Shown here one piece after another: positions 31,768-43,210 of a stretch of 64,000 bases of DNA. How positions within the stretch are numbered: position 1 is the stretch's first letter; each line of letters begins with the position of its first letter. This stretch comes from Piezodorus guildinii (Eukaryota; Arthropoda; Insecta; Hemiptera; Pentatomidae), in contig CM041292.1 in NCBI GenBank assembly GCA_023052935.1, positions 32,561,454 through 32,625,453 of the forward strand. The letters run 5' to 3'. A program made the translations under genes and the position numbers. Under the pieces are notes generated by a model. That model worked only from the letters and a program-made list of their open reading frames with translations, was not told where the DNA came from and ran no database searches.

Positions 31768-34452
31768 ATGACCTCACCTAATTCCTTATCCATTCTCCTT
31801 TGGAATGCGAATGGTGTTAGAAATCACGCTGACGAACTGACAGCGTTGATGCAAGACAAAACAATTGACGTTGCACTTATTACTGAAACTAGACTAACCA
31901 CTAAACAGTTTTTCAAAATACCGCAGTACAGAACATACCGTACAGACCACCCAGACGGCAAAGCTCATGCCGGTTCTGCTATCATTGTCCACCAATCCCT
32001 CTCTCATCATTTACTTTCACTTCCTACCTATGATTTCCTGCAAGCCACAGCAATAGTAATCGAGACTTTTTCCTATCCGGTAACTATTACATCAGCATAT
32101 TGCCCTCCCAAACACTCCATTTACAACACGGAATTTGCATCCTTCCTGGATTCCTTAGGAAATCATTTTATTCTGGGTGGAGATCTAAACGCCAAGCACC
32201 AGCAGTGGGGTTCTAGAACCACGAATTCTCGTGGAAGAAATTTGCTGACTGCTCTGAATTCCCGAAATTTTAACCTCCTACCTCCTGACTCCCCTACCTA
32301 CTGGCCAACAGATCCTAACCGTAATCCAGATATCCTCGACTTCTTCATCCACAGCGGATTAGGCTCCCTGAACTATTCCATAACTCGCCTTGATGAACTA
32401 TCCTCTGACCATAGTCCACTGATCCTTAAAGTATCCCTAACTCCTATTCCGAAACCCATTCCACCATCATTTATCCGAGGCCCTGTCAACTGGAACCTCT
32501 TCCGCCAAATCCTCACCGATAATATTGACCTCAGTGTGACCCTCAAAACACCGGATGACCTTGATGATTCCGTCTACTCCTTTACTACCGCCGTTCAGCA
32601 AGCTGTCTGGACTGCCTTCTCTCCCAAGCACTCCAATCGAACTCCTCAGAAAAACCATTTACCTCAACACCTAGCTGACCTCATCCATGCAAAACGCCGA
32701 GCCAGATCATTATGGCAAAGAACCCGACACCCAACAGATCGCCGCTCCTATAACTTTTATTGTAGGCAATTAAAGCGGGAGTTGGCGACTTTCCGTTCCC
32801 AGTCCTTTAATTCCTACCTCTCCTCTCTATCAGCTCGAGATAATTCCCTGTGGAATGTGACCAAAAAGATCCTAAAATACCATAAAGTTACCCATCCTCT
32901 CCGGCGTGGTGATGACTCCTAGGCTGCGTCTGATGAAGATAAGGCCGAGGAATTCGCCACACACCTCTCCAAAGTATTCACTCCTCACCCGGAATCCAAC
33001 AGAAATCATACCACAACAGTTCAAGAATTCCTTTTCTCACCAATACCTCTTTCCCTACCTCCTAAAGCTATTAATCCATCTGAGGTGAAATATCTTCTTC
33101 AAAAACTGACCCTTCGTAAATCTCCTGGACACGATCTCCTTACCCCCCAGATCCTGCGACAACTTCCCCAGAAAGCCATTATTTTTCTTACATACATCTA
33201 TAACTGCATCCTTCGCACCACCTATTTTCCTCTCTTATGGAAACATTCCACAATCATTCTATTCCTAAAACCAGGTAAACCTTCTAGTAACACTTCATCC
33301 TACAGACCTATTAGTCTACTCTCCATCCTCTCAAAAATCTTCGAAAAGCTCCTTCTAAAACGAATCCTGCCTATATTAGAATCTCACAACCTTCCTTCCC
33401 ACCAGTTTGGTTTCCGTTCTCATCATTCCACTGTTCAACAAGGACTCCGAGTTGTAGACCATATTTCCTCAGCCCTCGAATGCAAAGAGTATTGTTCTGG
33501 TGCGTTTCTGGACATAGCGCAAGCTTTTGACCGGGTATGGCACGCTGGATTACTCTTCAAGCTTAAAACGCATTTACCCCAGTCTCTCTATCTCATTCTA
33601 AGATCCTATCTCTCAAACCGCTCCTTTCAAGTACGCTGTGGTGTAGAATTTTCCAACTTTTATCCCGTTGAGGCCGGTGTTCCTCAGGGCAGCGTCCTGG
33701 GACCCGTTCTCTACATCCTTTACACCGCTGATATTCCTAATCATCCTGACACCTTTCTGGCAACATTTGCAGACGACACCGCCATCCTATCATCCAGTTC
33801 CTATCCCGAAACAGCATCCTTAATCCTGCAAAGACACCTTTGTCTTATCGAAGACTGGTGTGGTGCTTGGCGCATAAAGGTGAACGAGGCCAAATGCAAA
33901 CACGTAACCTTCACTCTTCGACGAAACTCCTGTCCGCCAGTTTACTTCAGTTCCATTCCTATTCCTCCTTCAGATACAGTCCGCTATCTTGGCTTACTAC
34001 TAGACAAAAGACTGACGTGAAACCCACATACAAGACTTAAAAGAAAAGAACTCAATCGACGATTCGGACAGTTATACAGACTATTAAACAGAAAATCTGA
34101 ACTTACAGTTTACAACAAATTATTAATTTATAAGACAATACTGAAGCCCATCTGGACCTACGGACTTGAACTGTGGGGGACAGCTAAACGTTCTAACATC
34201 AAACGCATTCAATCCTTTCAATCCAAAGTCCTCCGAATAATAGTAAATGCTCCTTATTATGTATCCAACTATACCTTGCACCACGACCTTAATGTTCCAT
34301 TTATTTCAGACCTAATTCCATCCAAATTTTCCAAATTCCATCAGAACCTCATTCGTCATCCTAATCCTTTAGCACGATCCCTATCCAGCTCCACTCATCC
34401 ATACAACCCACCTAGAAGGTTGAAACGGCAGTGGCCCCGAGATATATTGTAA
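31768..34452 (+). pseudogene. ORF2: endonuclease-reverse transcriptase, two nonsense codons (Jockey-type)
   Basis: One frame spans 894 codons from the ATG at 31768, directly after the ORF1 stop, to TAA at 34450-34452. It is broken by TAG at 32920-32922 and TGA at 34018-34020. The N-terminal APE endonuclease shows LLWNANGVRNH, ALITETRL, GGDLNAKHQQWGS and SDHSPLIL. The reverse transcriptase shows SYRPISLLSILSKIFEKLL, FLDIAQAFDRVWH, PQGSVLGPVLYILYTADI and the catalytic FADD box. The tail has KPIWTYGLELWG and LKRQWPRDI. The TGA sits where relatives at 22928 and 50417 have Trp, so it fits a TGG-to-TGA change. The enzyme would nick target DNA and prime cDNA there. This copy yields a truncated product unless the stops are read through. 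Confidence 0.92.
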
Positions 34453-34885
34453 ATACATATGCTGGAGTTCTGACACTGGTCAGATTCTCCTCTCAAGTGC
34501 GGTGTGATTGTGGCTATGGCGCCCTCACTTAGCTTCCGCTGGCTCTCACCAGTGATGCGGCTGAGAGGGAGGCGCTGGGATCCTTTGGACTCTGCTTGTC
34601 CTTCCACAAGTGGGGGGACAAGCCCCGTCCGGGGTTCCCTAGCTGATTGTAAATATTGTATATAGGTATGAATGTGACATGTTTTGATTATTTATTTGTT
34701 AACTTCATTTATTTGTATTTATTTTTTCTACTTAATTTTGTTATTGTATACGTTTACTTATTTTGATTTTATTTTATGTAATTTGACTTTCCTTTTGTTT
34801 ATATTGTATGAATGAAATCCTGTAGCACTATTATTATTGTCTATTATGACAAATTGTAATATATACGAAAAAAAAAAAAAAAAAA

Positions 34886-34903
34886 GATACTTTTTTCATT
34901 AAT
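34886..34903. repeat. Target site duplication, right copy
   Basis: Exact copy of 30121-30138, directly after the poly(A) tail. The DNA from 34904 to 35400 is AT-rich; a 94-codon plus frame there (34998-35282) has no recognisable features. Confidence 0.95.
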
Positions 34904-35404
34904 AAAACACCATGGAAATATTTTTAGCAAATCAGCCAGAGAAGAAAAAACTATAGAGGCATCAAAAAATCACAGTAACCCAAAAGGTGTAATTTATTTG
35001 GTGTTATCTATTCAAATATTAATTTTCAACCCTATAACCCGATTTGTAGGGACACTGTATTATTTTATTAAAAACATTTTTAGCCTTCCACAAGCCACAC
35101 CTACATACTCACTATACTTCGAAACAAAAATAGTCTCTATTTTCATAGAAACATTAAAAATACAACACAATTATTTCCTAATAGTAAAAAATCTGCCAAA
35201 CAGTAGACTGCCATATTTCATAAATAAGAAAGTAATAAAACAAATATATTTTCTGGATAAAAGATGTAACAGAACTGGCTGAAAAATATGACATTCCTAT
35301 AAATTAAAATTTATACAAAGGACTGTAGTCTCAGAAAAAATGTTTGTGTATAAAAACTTAAATTATGATTTTGTTATTAAACAAATATTGCGTCACAAAA
35401 TCAT

Positions 35405-35745
35405 AATTTAAGTTTACAGAGTTCATCTCCCGGAGACATATCAAATTCTTTGATAGTCTCCGGTACTGCACGAACACACTGACTCCGACAGGACGGCCAC
35501 AGCGCTGGCAAGACTATGTACGGACCCTCAGACTAGACTGAGAAACCATAACTTGACTAACTGACTCAGAAAGACTAGTGAGCCCCATCACTAGACGTGA
35601 CTCCCATTCGCTCCCATATATCGAAAATTTTTGTATCCTCTCTCCCCTCTTATAATGCATGTAATGCAGAAAAAGAGATCCCATCCTTCCTCTATTTCCG
35701 ATTTCCTACCCCCAACTCCCATGGGGCTTAGGAAAAAAAAAAAAA
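35405..35745 (+). mobile_element. 5'-truncated LINE 3' end (GRP..W motif type)
   Basis: A plus-strand frame ends ..GRPQRWQDYVRTLRLD followed by TGA at about 35540. This matches the type of C-terminal motif in the fragment at 1270-1590 (GRPRKTWIESV). About 200 bp of 3' UTR follow, ending in a run of A (about 35732-35745). It is a short dead copy. From 35750 to 36335 nothing is recognised. Confidence 0.65.
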
Positions 35746-36349
35746 ATTTTGTTTGATGCCAAATAAAGTTTTAGTGGGATGAAATGGATATTTAAAGTTA
35801 GGTGTGAATTGGTATACATGAACTACAATAGATTTTGGCCAAAAAACAACGTGATATGCTTGCTTTGTAATAGAAGTTAAGTAGAAAATACGTTTCATTT
35901 CCTCGCTACATACCCCATTTTATGTAAAATTATTGGTGCTTTGGAAAGAATTTTTTGAACATCGACGAAGTAATAAACTATATAATATATAATTATTGTA
36001 AACTAGCATAGCCTTATAGATACAAGCTTATAAAAGAAGTTAATTATATTTTAAACTTATTTTATATATGTATATTAGTAATTAATAGTAAAATTAATAG
36101 TAATTAATTAATATTAGTAGTAATCGTAGAATCAGTGAATGAAATTCGTTTCACTTATATTGTTGCTACTGTTGTATAATTAGTAAAATTGAACAGGTAG
36201 GCTCCTAGACTAGAAGACCATAGTTCTATCAATGTTTTTTTTTTATAAATTGTAAGATTGTTATATTTTTGTAGTGATATATTTGTAGGGACTAGAAGGA
36301 ACGCAAAACTGCAATAATTAAGATGAACAGTAAATCTGTGAAATAACAT

Positions 36350-36645
36350 CTATCCATCCATCCAGTGGCGCGACAGGCCGTGTAGACCCTGGGCCTCGCG
36401 GTGTAAGCTCCTGCGAGTTTACACTCACGTTTCATGATGCAGTTTTTGGTGTAGGGTCATCACTTCCTGCGACTAATATTGTGAGTGGCCACCCTTTGGC
36501 TGAAGGGTCTCACATACCCGAGGGAGAGGTTGTGAGTGAATCCAAATTTTTTTACATCCTATAAAAGCCCCGTCGGGACTGGGATTCGAACTCAGAACCT
36601 GTAGCATGAGAGGCTAGAGCGCTAGCCACTCAGCCACGGGCTCCC
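36350..36645 (-). repeat. SINE family C copy with 14-bp target duplication
   Basis: It is flanked by CTGTGAAATAACAT at 36336-36349 and 36646-36659. On the minus strand the head GAGCCCGTGGCTGAGTGGCT carries an A box, and ctgagttcgaatcccagtcc carries a B box. The body ends CCTGTCGCGCCACTGG followed by a GGAT-repeat tail. Other copies are at 38876 and 61355. Confidence 0.9.
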
Positions 36646-36844
36646 CTGTGAAATAACATACAAAAATAATGATTATGAAAGACCTTAATTTTTCCTGAAC
36701 TATGATTCCACTTTTATGATATCATTTTTCATAGAACCATATTAGACCAAACCCTAAAAATCATATCCGAGAGATTATAGAGTTAGAGATATTCTATTAT
36801 GTTATTACTTTTTGAAGTTATTACACAATAAAATGTATTGTTTT

Positions 36845-37374
36845 TTACTCGGATCTCCTTCGCTTGATGATGAGGGAGGTGCGATACAAGGCTACCTCAA
36901 CAGTAGCTTCCTGCCTCGCGTCCTTCTCTTTTTCCTTTCCCTCCATACTGGACCAATTAGATAGCCGCTTGTTTTCACCCTGGACCTTATGCTCCGGCTT
37001 TTCACTTCGTGATACGTCACCGGTGCTTAAAAGTGTCTTATAAATATTTAGGATCACGCATATGCGAGCATGCATATTCAGGTAGATGTCATGTTTACGC
37101 CGCCTTTCTACCGTGATATAATTGAGATTATATAAAAGATTAGGATGGGAAAATGTCCGCTCTGCCTTTTGCATTTCTTCTGGGCACGAATTGTTTTGCA
37201 AAATACACGAGGGTATTAATTGCGAGTTGGATTATGCCACGGAGCGTAGCATTTGGAACGCGCCTTCCTCCAGCTAGTACAGGCTCCAGCCACCTTTCAC
37301 TGGAGCTGGAGAGTGCTACTTCAAGCACCTCCTTACCCTTCGCACCTGTTCTCTCCAATCTATTAGCTCGTTAA
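36845..37374 (-). other. GC-richer unique block with overlapping open frames
   Basis: Two minus-strand frames (36845-37201, 118 codons, ending EVALYRTSLIIKRRRSE; and 37140-37358, 72 codons) and one plus-strand frame (37153-37374) are open. No domain is recognisable and none has convincing splice context. The block could be a host exon, regulatory DNA or an unknown repeat. The first minus frame is the longest. Confidence 0.3.
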
Positions 37375-37812
37375 GGACTGCCAGATGATCTCATCATCCA
37401 ATAATTTCGTTTTCTAAACCACGTAATAAAGTCATTGAAACCAAGATTTTGGTGTATCTTCTTAAAATATGGATTTTATTTCACTCTGTATAAATAAATC
37501 TGAGGCAGTCATCATTCAAATTTTACCTATGCCTCTACTTTAAATTAATAATAAAGGATTATATTTATTTTCCTGATATATATTTAAAAAAATATGTTTC
37601 AGCTATATGAAAACTATTATCAACAACAAGTAGTTTACTTTGCATCACCACAATCCTCTAGCTCAATCCTCAATCAATGAAATGTGCACCGTTGGGAAAA
37701 TTTCTGTTTAGTGGCCAAAATAATTTAACCAAAATTTTGATATAACCAATTGGCCACAATTTTTGATGAAATTGAGATCAACAAAAAATTATTTTCTATC
37801 TATCAATATGGG

Positions 37813-38122
37813 GGGGGGGGGCGGCGTTGTCTAGTGGGTAGAGCGCTAGTCTACTGTGCTCTGGGTCTCGGGTTCGAATCCCGACTGTGGCGGAATATTA
37901 TTTATTCTGTTATTTCGGCCGGGGGGCGCTCCTGGGGTATGGAGACCCTCCTGGGGCACACCCAGCCTCTATAAAAGTGGGTAAAAATCTGACGGCTGAG
38001 CTTGATCTCGGCCGAATCACCTCACTGCACGGCCGTTGGCCAACAGTACGAATCTCTGCATGTAATGAGCCCAAACTCTTCATGGGTTGTAGTAGTACAG
38101 GGTTTTTTTTTTTTTTTTTTTT
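37813..38122 (+). repeat. SINE family B copy with poly(T) tail
   Basis: TCAATATGGG flanks it on both sides (37803-37812 and 38123-38132). The tRNA-like head has GTCTAGTGGGTAGAGCGC (A box) and a perfect B box in cgggttcgaatcccg. The body (CCTGGGGCACACCCAGCC, CACGGCCGTTGG) precedes a terminal run of 21 T. A G-run of 12 sits just before the head. A diverged copy is at 49700. From 37375 to 37800 the DNA is AT-rich. Confidence 0.88.
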
Positions 38123-38449
38123 TCAATATGGGATGTCCATTATTAATAAAATTGGTTAAATTACACTCATTGTATCTTTGGACCTTAAAATCAATTGTTT
38201 TACGTACTCATTTTCTTGGAATTTTTAAATTTAACCACTTTATTCTATGTTGGGTCATCTGAAAGAATTAAATAACCAATGATTTGTCTCTGTAGAGGTT
38301 TCTGCGTATATAATTGCCTTTAAGGCATTTGATAAACATCCAAGAATTATCAGAAATTATTATTTAATGAAAGAAAAATTAATTTGGCAAAAAAATATTT
38401 TATAGATAATTACCCTATGAATATATATCGATATAATTTTTTAAATAAA

Positions 38450-38845
38450 TATATAGGTTTAATTTTGTTGAAATCGTCTGACAACTCTTTAATGCCGATA
38501 TTTTGAAATTTCATCTTCTTAAATACCCTTAATTTTATAGATACAGTAAAATTACCTCTATCGTCTTATTAGGAACTATAAAAAGTGGCTAAATATACAA
38601 AAATGGAATGCATTTGATTACCAACTAAATTAGATAACAGTAGAAATATTTTGTATTTATTTTTTAAAATCTATGATTAGCAATATAGATGTATAATATA
38701 CCGTTGGAAAGCTAAAGATTTGAGAAAAAACATTATGTTATTTACAATTTTATGAAAGATAATGTGAAGTGACAAATATTTAATAGTTCTTAAATTGATT
38801 TTGACAGCAGAGGTCAGTGAAAGTCTTGTGTTGCGCTCATTTTAT
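38450..38845 (+). repeat. CTTTCACTTAC-family repeat, 3' part
   Basis: It keeps the GCCGATATTTTGAAATTT block, the CCGTTGGAAAGCTAAAGAT block and the terminal GAGGTCAGTGAAAGTC end. The 5' half is missing. It lies directly before the SINE C copy. Confidence 0.65.
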
Positions 38846-38875
38846 ACTTTACTTTTTTATAACTGATATTTTTAA

Positions 38876-39158
38876 GGGAAGCCTGTGGCTGAGTGGCTAG
38901 CGCGTTAGTCTCTCATACTAAAGGTTGTGAGTTCAAATCACAGTCCCGGCAGGACTTTTATAACGATGTAATTAAATGGGGATTCACACACAGCCTCTCC
39001 CCGGGGTATGTGAGACCCGTCAGCCAACTCACAAAATTAGGTGTAGGAAGTGATGAATGACCCTACACTACAAAATGCATCGAGAAACGTGAGTGAAATC
39101 TCCCAGAAGAATTACACCGCGAGGCTCAGGGCCTACACACCTGTCGCGCCACTGGAAA
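38876..39158 (+). repeat. SINE family C copy with 10-bp target duplication
   Basis: ATATTTTTAA flanks it at 38866-38875 and 39159-39168. The head CCTGTGGCTGAGTGGCTAGC and the B-box-like gtgagttcaaatcac are intact. The body contains CAGCCTCTCCCCGGGG and CATCGAGAAACGTGAG and ends CCTGTCGCGCCACTGG. Confidence 0.9.
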
Positions 39159-39769
39159 ATATTTTTAACAAGTCGAAATCAGTTCTAAATTCTTATTTGA
39201 TAATATGGAAATATATTAGGTGCAATAAAACTCAAAATAACGTCTGATCAACTCCAGTCCTTATTTAGTCCAGACAATTATTCCGGTAAGTGGATTTTGT
39301 TAAAAAAGTTTTTGTGACTTTATGGGCATTTTAGATCTCGTGTACGTTACCTTTTTTGAATTTTACGACTTGCTACCCCGTTTAAACACAGTCGTTATAA
39401 GGTTCGCTTTACGTAATATTTTTTCACAAAATTACCGCTTGATGCCTGAAACATAACATTACCTTAGACCATATTTGATCTAGAAACTTTCGCTACAATA
39501 CACGTGAACTGTCTCTCCAATATATATATAAAATTGCGTATGTTTGTATATAAATGACATACAATTTATTTTACATATGGTTAAAATGCCATCCATTCGA
39601 GCTGAAGGTTTATAATAAAACTTGATATTTATCTGAGGTGTGGAAATACAAAGATCAGGTCACGTGCTTCAAGTCGTTGACAGGACTTCGCACTTGGTGG
39701 TTTTAAAAAATATATATTTAATGTATGATGTAATATAAAATTTTAAACGATGGTAATTTAAATATAATA

Positions 39770-40645
39770 TCTGGTTCGCGCAACACAAAACTTTCACTTA
39801 CCTCCGTTGTTACAATCAATTTAAGAATTTTTAAATAAATTTAAAAAAACAAATAAATTGTTAATGTATTAATTATTTTGAATTTCATTAAAAACATGTG
39901 TATTATTAAATAATCTATTATATTTCTGCCTACAAGGATCCGTTAGTTTTATCGGTTTTTCATTACTCTCCATTAACCTTTAAAATTCCATGAATCAGAT
40001 AATATATTTTATAAAATCTTTAGCTATCCAACAGCATATTATACATGTATATTACTGTTGTATGTCCAAAAACAAAAAATATACATTACAAACATATTTT
40101 TTTTTAATTTTCCCTTTAGTTGTTTTTCGAATTCGCTCAACATGCATATAAGCTGTTATTTATCAATGCTAACAAGATAATATGGTCATTTTTATAGAAT
40201 CTACAAAATTAAAGGTACTTTAGAAGAAGAAATTTAAAATATCGGCATTTAAGCCCCATCAGACTATTTTAATCAGAATAAAATCTACATGATATTAAAG
40301 ACCGTCCAATTTTACATTGTTATGGAGAGTTTAATAAAAATCGTTATAGCCGTTTTTGAGAAAATCGTAAATAGCTGCAAAATGCATGGTATAAAGTTGT
40401 TCGCTGATTTTGGTGAAAAAGGTTCTGTAACATCTCGGGCGTATAATTGTCCTAAATATGAAATTTCAGTTCATATGATTACGCGCGGGAGTTACCACAC
40501 ACACACACACACCTTTTTGCGCGACTTGGTTATTTAGACTCAGGGGAGCCTAAAACGTATTTTTCCGTTAAAACTAGAATTTGAAAATTTTCACAACCGC
40601 AATACTTTCCCTTACTATATATTTGATAAATAATTGAGTGAAAGT
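39770..40645 (-). repeat. CTTTCACTTAC-family repeat, full-length copy
   Basis: This is the reverse-oriented counterpart of 25445-26345. It opens with tctggttcgcgcaacacaaa and CTTTCACTTACCTCCGTTG, and passes through AAATATCGGCATTTAAGCCC. It then has a (CA)n tract at 40499-40512 where the other copy has (GT)n, and TTTCCCTTACTATATA before the far end GAGTGAAAG near 40642. From 40645 to 41265 nothing is recognised. Confidence 0.65.
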
Positions 40646-41265
40646 AAAAATATAGGTAATTTATATCATCATGTAAAATTTTAAACGGTGGTAACTTGAA
40701 TATAATATAGGTGATAGGAATACATTATAATACCCTACAATCTACTCACTTGTATACTTAAATTGAGCGTAGTGAATTAAGATATCATTTTTATCCAAAT
40801 AAGTAGATTTCCGAGTTGCATTTAATTTTGCGTTGTATCTAATTTTTGTAAGGGAACAAAAAAAATAAAAGATTAGATGGATGTAAAAATAATATATACC
40901 TTTTATGATGTCTTCTTCGATGGTTTGAATATACCCTAATGACAAAAGATTACTTCATAATAGTTTAAATTGCTTCAGAAAAATTGAAGATAATGACATC
41001 CTGGTACACAAGGTCGCGCAACAAAAAAGTTCCGCTTGATTCGTACATTATATCCTATTGTCATCAAATAAATTTTCTTTATTTGAAGATCAAAACAGCC
41101 GATTTTAAAGAAAATTATAATGAAGTATCACATTGCAACTTACAATCAAGGACATACGGGAAATGGAAATTCCTATTTAGAATAAAAGCCACGTTGTTCG
41201 TCCTTAATTATTTTCAATGATAATTAAAAGAAATAAAAAAAATTATACCTCCACCACCCATTGGG

Positions 41266-42176
41266 TTGTGTCACATGAAATGTCCGTTTTCAAGGTAAAG
41301 GATTTTTATTAAAAACACGATATGAAAACAAGATAATTTTATTCGAAGTATTTACCTACTTTTTCTACACATTTTTCCCAACGTGACACCAACTTTTTAT
41401 CCCCGAACTGAAAAACTCTGAGCTTTGAAGTAAAACAAAATATGAAAACGCACTTTTCACTTGATCTTCATATTCAAAAAGTTTTCCTTTGACGAAGCTG
41501 TCTAAATTCCTGAACAGGGGGTAGTCTGTTGGAGACTAGTCGGGAGAATATGGTGGGTGAGGAAAAACTTCGTAGCCCAGTTCTTTCAATTTTTGCTCGG
41601 TATGTTTTGAAACATGGGGTCTTGCTGCCGTTCAGTGAGATAATGAGGTACCCATGTATCGAGCTTTTTTACTTTCCCAATTCACTTTAAATGTCTGGAA
41701 ACGGTAGATGCACTTGCATTTAGTTGTGCTGAAAGTCCTTAAACTGTTTGGTAGGATTTTCCTTCTACTGTATGTTTGAGGACATCCTTGTCTATTACGG
41801 ACGGAGGTCTTCCTCGGGGCAAGTTTTCCAAGTCGGTATCCGCAGATGAAAACTTAGCAAACCAACGGCGAATGGTCCGTTCATTAACAATCCCTTCCCA
41901 AACGTCTTGCAAAATTTCTAGCGGTCTCAGCTGCTGAATGGCCGAGTTTAAACTCGTACAAAAATAGTACTCGAAAATCGCGTGTTTCTATGTTCATATT
42001 TGGAGGAATACTAAAAAGTGGGTAATTGATTGGGAAGCTAATGTTTATAATGCAAAGGTAGTGGATTAGTAACTGTTTACTTTAAATATGCAAACATTCA
42101 GAAGAAAACAACAGAGACCTGCAAAATCCTTTATGTATTTCAGAAACTATAAAAACGGACATTTCATATGAAACAA
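41266..42176 (-). mobile_element. Internally deleted mariner-like element
   Basis: Terminal inverted repeats of about 28 bp share CATGAAATGTCCGTTTT (left 41273-41289) with catatgaaatgtccgttttt at the other end (minus strand). On the minus strand the transposase reads through the helix-turn-helix region (ERTIRRWFAKF, ENLPRGRPPSV) with frame breaks. It then jumps to a fragment with PHPPYSPD, which precedes the third catalytic Asp. The central catalytic region is missing, so 911 bp remain of an expected 1.3 kb. It is related to the copy at 1887. Confidence 0.85.
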
Positions 42177-42399
42177 CGCAATAATTGTTTTGTTTTTTTA
42201 TCTTATATTAAAAAAATATAACAATTACTGACTTAACATTTCCGCCTTCCTTGAGCTGATGGTTTCAATTATTAAATTCACAAGAAATGAATATAGAGGA
42301 GATGTGGAGGTGTTTTTCATAATTAGATTAGGAAAGGACGTTTCAATACCAAAGGAAAAAAAAATACAAATAGGAATAAATAATTAGCCAGTACGTGTT

Positions 42400-42720
42400 T
42401 AGCGGATACTTGTAATCTGGCTTTCACTTAATTTACTCTTGAAGGTTGCGTTGAACTTTAAACCGAGCGGATACAATCGGAACTAGGTGCTATAAGTGGA
42501 GGCTAGAAAGGGGATGGCATTCAAATGAGGCCTCCATTAATTCCGATAAGAAGGAGTTAACGGGGCATTAAGGAGCAGTCAATTTGATGACATTTCCATA
42601 AGGCCCAATGTTAATATTAATGAACCGGAGCGGCTGTATAAGTATTGTGTATAAATGAACACTCAGCTTCTAAGTACTCCTCACCTTTTACCGATTTTCG
42701 TTCTGTTTAGAGTTAGCTTT
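42400..42720. other. Unique GC-richer segment, possible regulatory DNA
   Basis: There is no repeat similarity in the window and no ORF. It has dense short motifs (CATTAA, GATAAG, TTAATATTAATGA, CCATAAGG). It lies a few hundred bases downstream (minus sense) of the candidate exon at 42986-44198, so it could be intronic regulatory DNA of that gene. Confidence 0.25.
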
Positions 42721-43202
42721 TATAGGACAGCGGAAACTTAAAAAACTACTTTAATTAGTATATTATAAGTATTTATAGACGGTATTTTCTGAGACCACTG
42801 GAGTTATTTTCCAATGGTGCCGTGTTTACCAATTCCACTGTATCACTAGGCAGTATGCAGGGGAGGATTAAATAACCAACAGGTTTAAATAAATGATAAT
42901 TATAATTAAAATTAGCAAATACATATCCATTCTATATGTACAATTCCTAGAACTATGATTGAGAATGCTGAGGGACTTATTACTGTTAACATTGACAAAC
43001 AATATTACAAGTGAAAAGAGGAACCTTAAAACACTTGTTTGGCGAAGTTGGAATTGGAACTAAGGCGTCCCTTCTTAGTTTCATCCTAGCTTCATCAGCA
43101 TCTGCATCCACTCCTCTCAGTTGCTCTCCGACCTCGACGGACTTCTCAATCTTCGTGGTTGGCCTCTGACTTGACTGTCCCCGTAGACTCCTCTCTGAAT
43201 GG

Positions 43203-43210
43203 ACTTCAAC
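43203..43210. repeat. 8-bp target duplication of hAT MITE, left
   Basis: ACTTCAAC, repeated exactly at 44113-44120. Confidence 0.9.

Larger units (their letters stand above)
30139..34885 (+). mobile_element. Full-length Jockey-type non-LTR retrotransposon
   Basis: A 4.7-kb element with a 5' UTR (about 336 bp), ORF1, ORF2, a 3' UTR and a poly(A) tail (34868-34885), bracketed by an identical 18-bp target duplication. The order gag-like CCHC protein, APE-type endonuclease, reverse transcriptase, with no RNase H, fits the Jockey clade. The only lesions visible are two in-frame nonsense codons in ORF2. The perfect duplication and the scarcity of lesions show a recent insertion. Related truncated copies lie at 13640, 21353, 22928, 48755, 50417 and 52890. 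Confidence 0.93.

Noticed and set aside
35380..35410. Inverted repeat around aaacttaaattatgattttg
   Set aside because: A short AT-rich palindrome (about 35355-35415) next to a LINE stub. It may be a simple foldback, but nothing else supports an element.
37822..37895. Possible functional tRNA gene
   Set aside because: A and B boxes are present, but the sequence continues into a SINE body with a target duplication, and the cloverleaf does not close well.
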